Source: Spirochaetaceae bacterium (GTDB lineage: Bacteria > Spirochaetota > Spirochaetia > JABEVK01). From it: 5,923 nucleotides of DNA. The stretch is from contig JAHFSN010000151.1 in NCBI GenBank assembly GCA_023265735.1, positions 1-5,923 of the forward strand, written 5' to 3'. The notes under the pieces were generated by a model, which saw only the letters and a program-made list of their open reading frames with translations, ran no database searches and was not told the origin of the DNA. Made by a program: the position numbers and the translations under genes. This document shows, in pieces, positions 5,580 to 5,923 of this stretch. Position 1 is the stretch's first letter. Every line of letters begins with the position of its first letter.

Positions 5580-5923
5580 TGACCTATCAAAGTGCCGAAG
5601 AGTATTTGGCAGATGTGGAGAAACGGTCGGGCCTCCCCTCGGGATTTCGGACCGCCACGGTTGACCTGACGTTCCGTCCCAGCGAGCGTCCGGTTCCCCA
5701 GCCCCTCCCCATGCGGTTGAACCTGCTTCTGCTCGACGAGCCTACCGCGGCTTTCGCTGGGGTCTTCACCCGGAACGCCTTTCCGGGGGCCCCCGTTATC
5801 CTCGGTCGAGAGCTCTTGGCCGAACCCCTTTCCCGGGGTGTCCTGATCAACAACAAGATCGCCAACGTCGGCGGGCCCACGGCCGTCGAAGACGCCCGGG
5901 CCCTCCAGGGGGCCTTGGCCACC
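5579..5923 (+). CDS. argJ: Divergent ArgJ-type ornithine/glutamate acetyltransferase, 5' part
   Basis: ArgJ moves the acetyl group from N-acetylornithine to glutamate (and in bifunctional forms uses acetyl-CoA) in the arginine acetyl cycle. Only the first 115 codons are present; the full protein is about 400 residues, and the self-cleavage site with its catalytic Thr lies outside the window. The family signature AGVFTRNAFPGAPV (60-73) is clear, and residues 87-108 align with the ArgJ segment that normally reads NSGNANACTG. Here that segment is NNKIANVGGP (91-100), so the Thr-Gly pair of the oxyanion hole in studied enzymes is replaced by Gly-Pro. The start ATG at 5579 gives an N-terminus (MTYQSAEEYL) like that of the divergent ArgJ subgroup as I remember it. 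AAGGA touches the ATG with no spacing, so normal Shine-Dalgarno use is doubtful; TTG at 5552 is a possible alternative start. Exact reaction is uncertain because of the altered motif. Confidence 0.82.
   Translation, partial: MTYQSAEEYLADVEKRSGLPSGFRTATVDLTFRPSERPVPQPLPMRLNLLLLDEPTAAFAGVFTRNAFPGAPVILGRELLAEPLSRGVLINNKIANVGGPTAVEDARALQGALAT

Noticed and set aside
5587..5922. Minus-strand open frame opposite argJ
   Set aside because: The plus strand here encodes the recognisable ArgJ signature; the opposite frame is low-complexity Arg/Ser/Ala sequence.

Overview
The window is GC-rich throughout (clearly above 60% G+C by eye) and densely coded, with seven protein genes and only short gaps between them. 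No rRNA, tRNA, CRISPR array, insertion sequence or phage gene was seen. The genes point to an ordinary bacterial chromosome. An A-type flavodiiron protein suggests an organism that lives without oxygen or meets it only occasionally. The divergent ArgJ type and the acidic-tailed ClpP paralogue suggest a deep-branching Gram-negative lineage such as Acidobacteriota or a former deltaproteobacterium, but that placement is inference from remembered family patterns.

Left half (1-2866), all on the minus strand. Reading from 2866 downwards: a membrane-embedded LuxR-type transcription regulator, then, 27 bases later and behind a strong ribosome binding site, a polytopic membrane protein of unknown function. 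After a 68-base gap with its own AT-rich promoter comes the flavodiiron protein gene, which runs off the left edge. The first two genes look like one transcript and may be a sensor-regulator with its partner or target. The flavodiiron gene can be read from its own promoter or by read-through.

Centre (2867-2951) is an 85-base divergent control region between the regulator and the right-hand genes.

Right half (2952-5923), all on the plus strand: a ClpP-family serine protease, purC starting on the very next base after the clpP stop, a probable secreted lipoprotein of the endonuclease/exonuclease/phosphatase (EEP) family, and the 5' part of a divergent argJ that runs off the right edge. clpP and purC are translationally coupled. 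The EEP gene follows after 34 bases that can fold over its ribosome binding site. argJ follows after 70 bases that hold a likely promoter of its own.

The genes do not form one pathway. They combine housekeeping metabolism (purine and arginine synthesis), proteolysis, oxygen or nitric oxide detoxification, and one membrane signalling pair. The points most worth following up are the membrane LuxR plus membrane protein pair, the altered oxyanion-hole region in ArgJ, the 9-base motif shared upstream of clpP and argJ, and two hairpins that cover translation start regions. The many long open frames opposite the real genes are side effects of high G+C.
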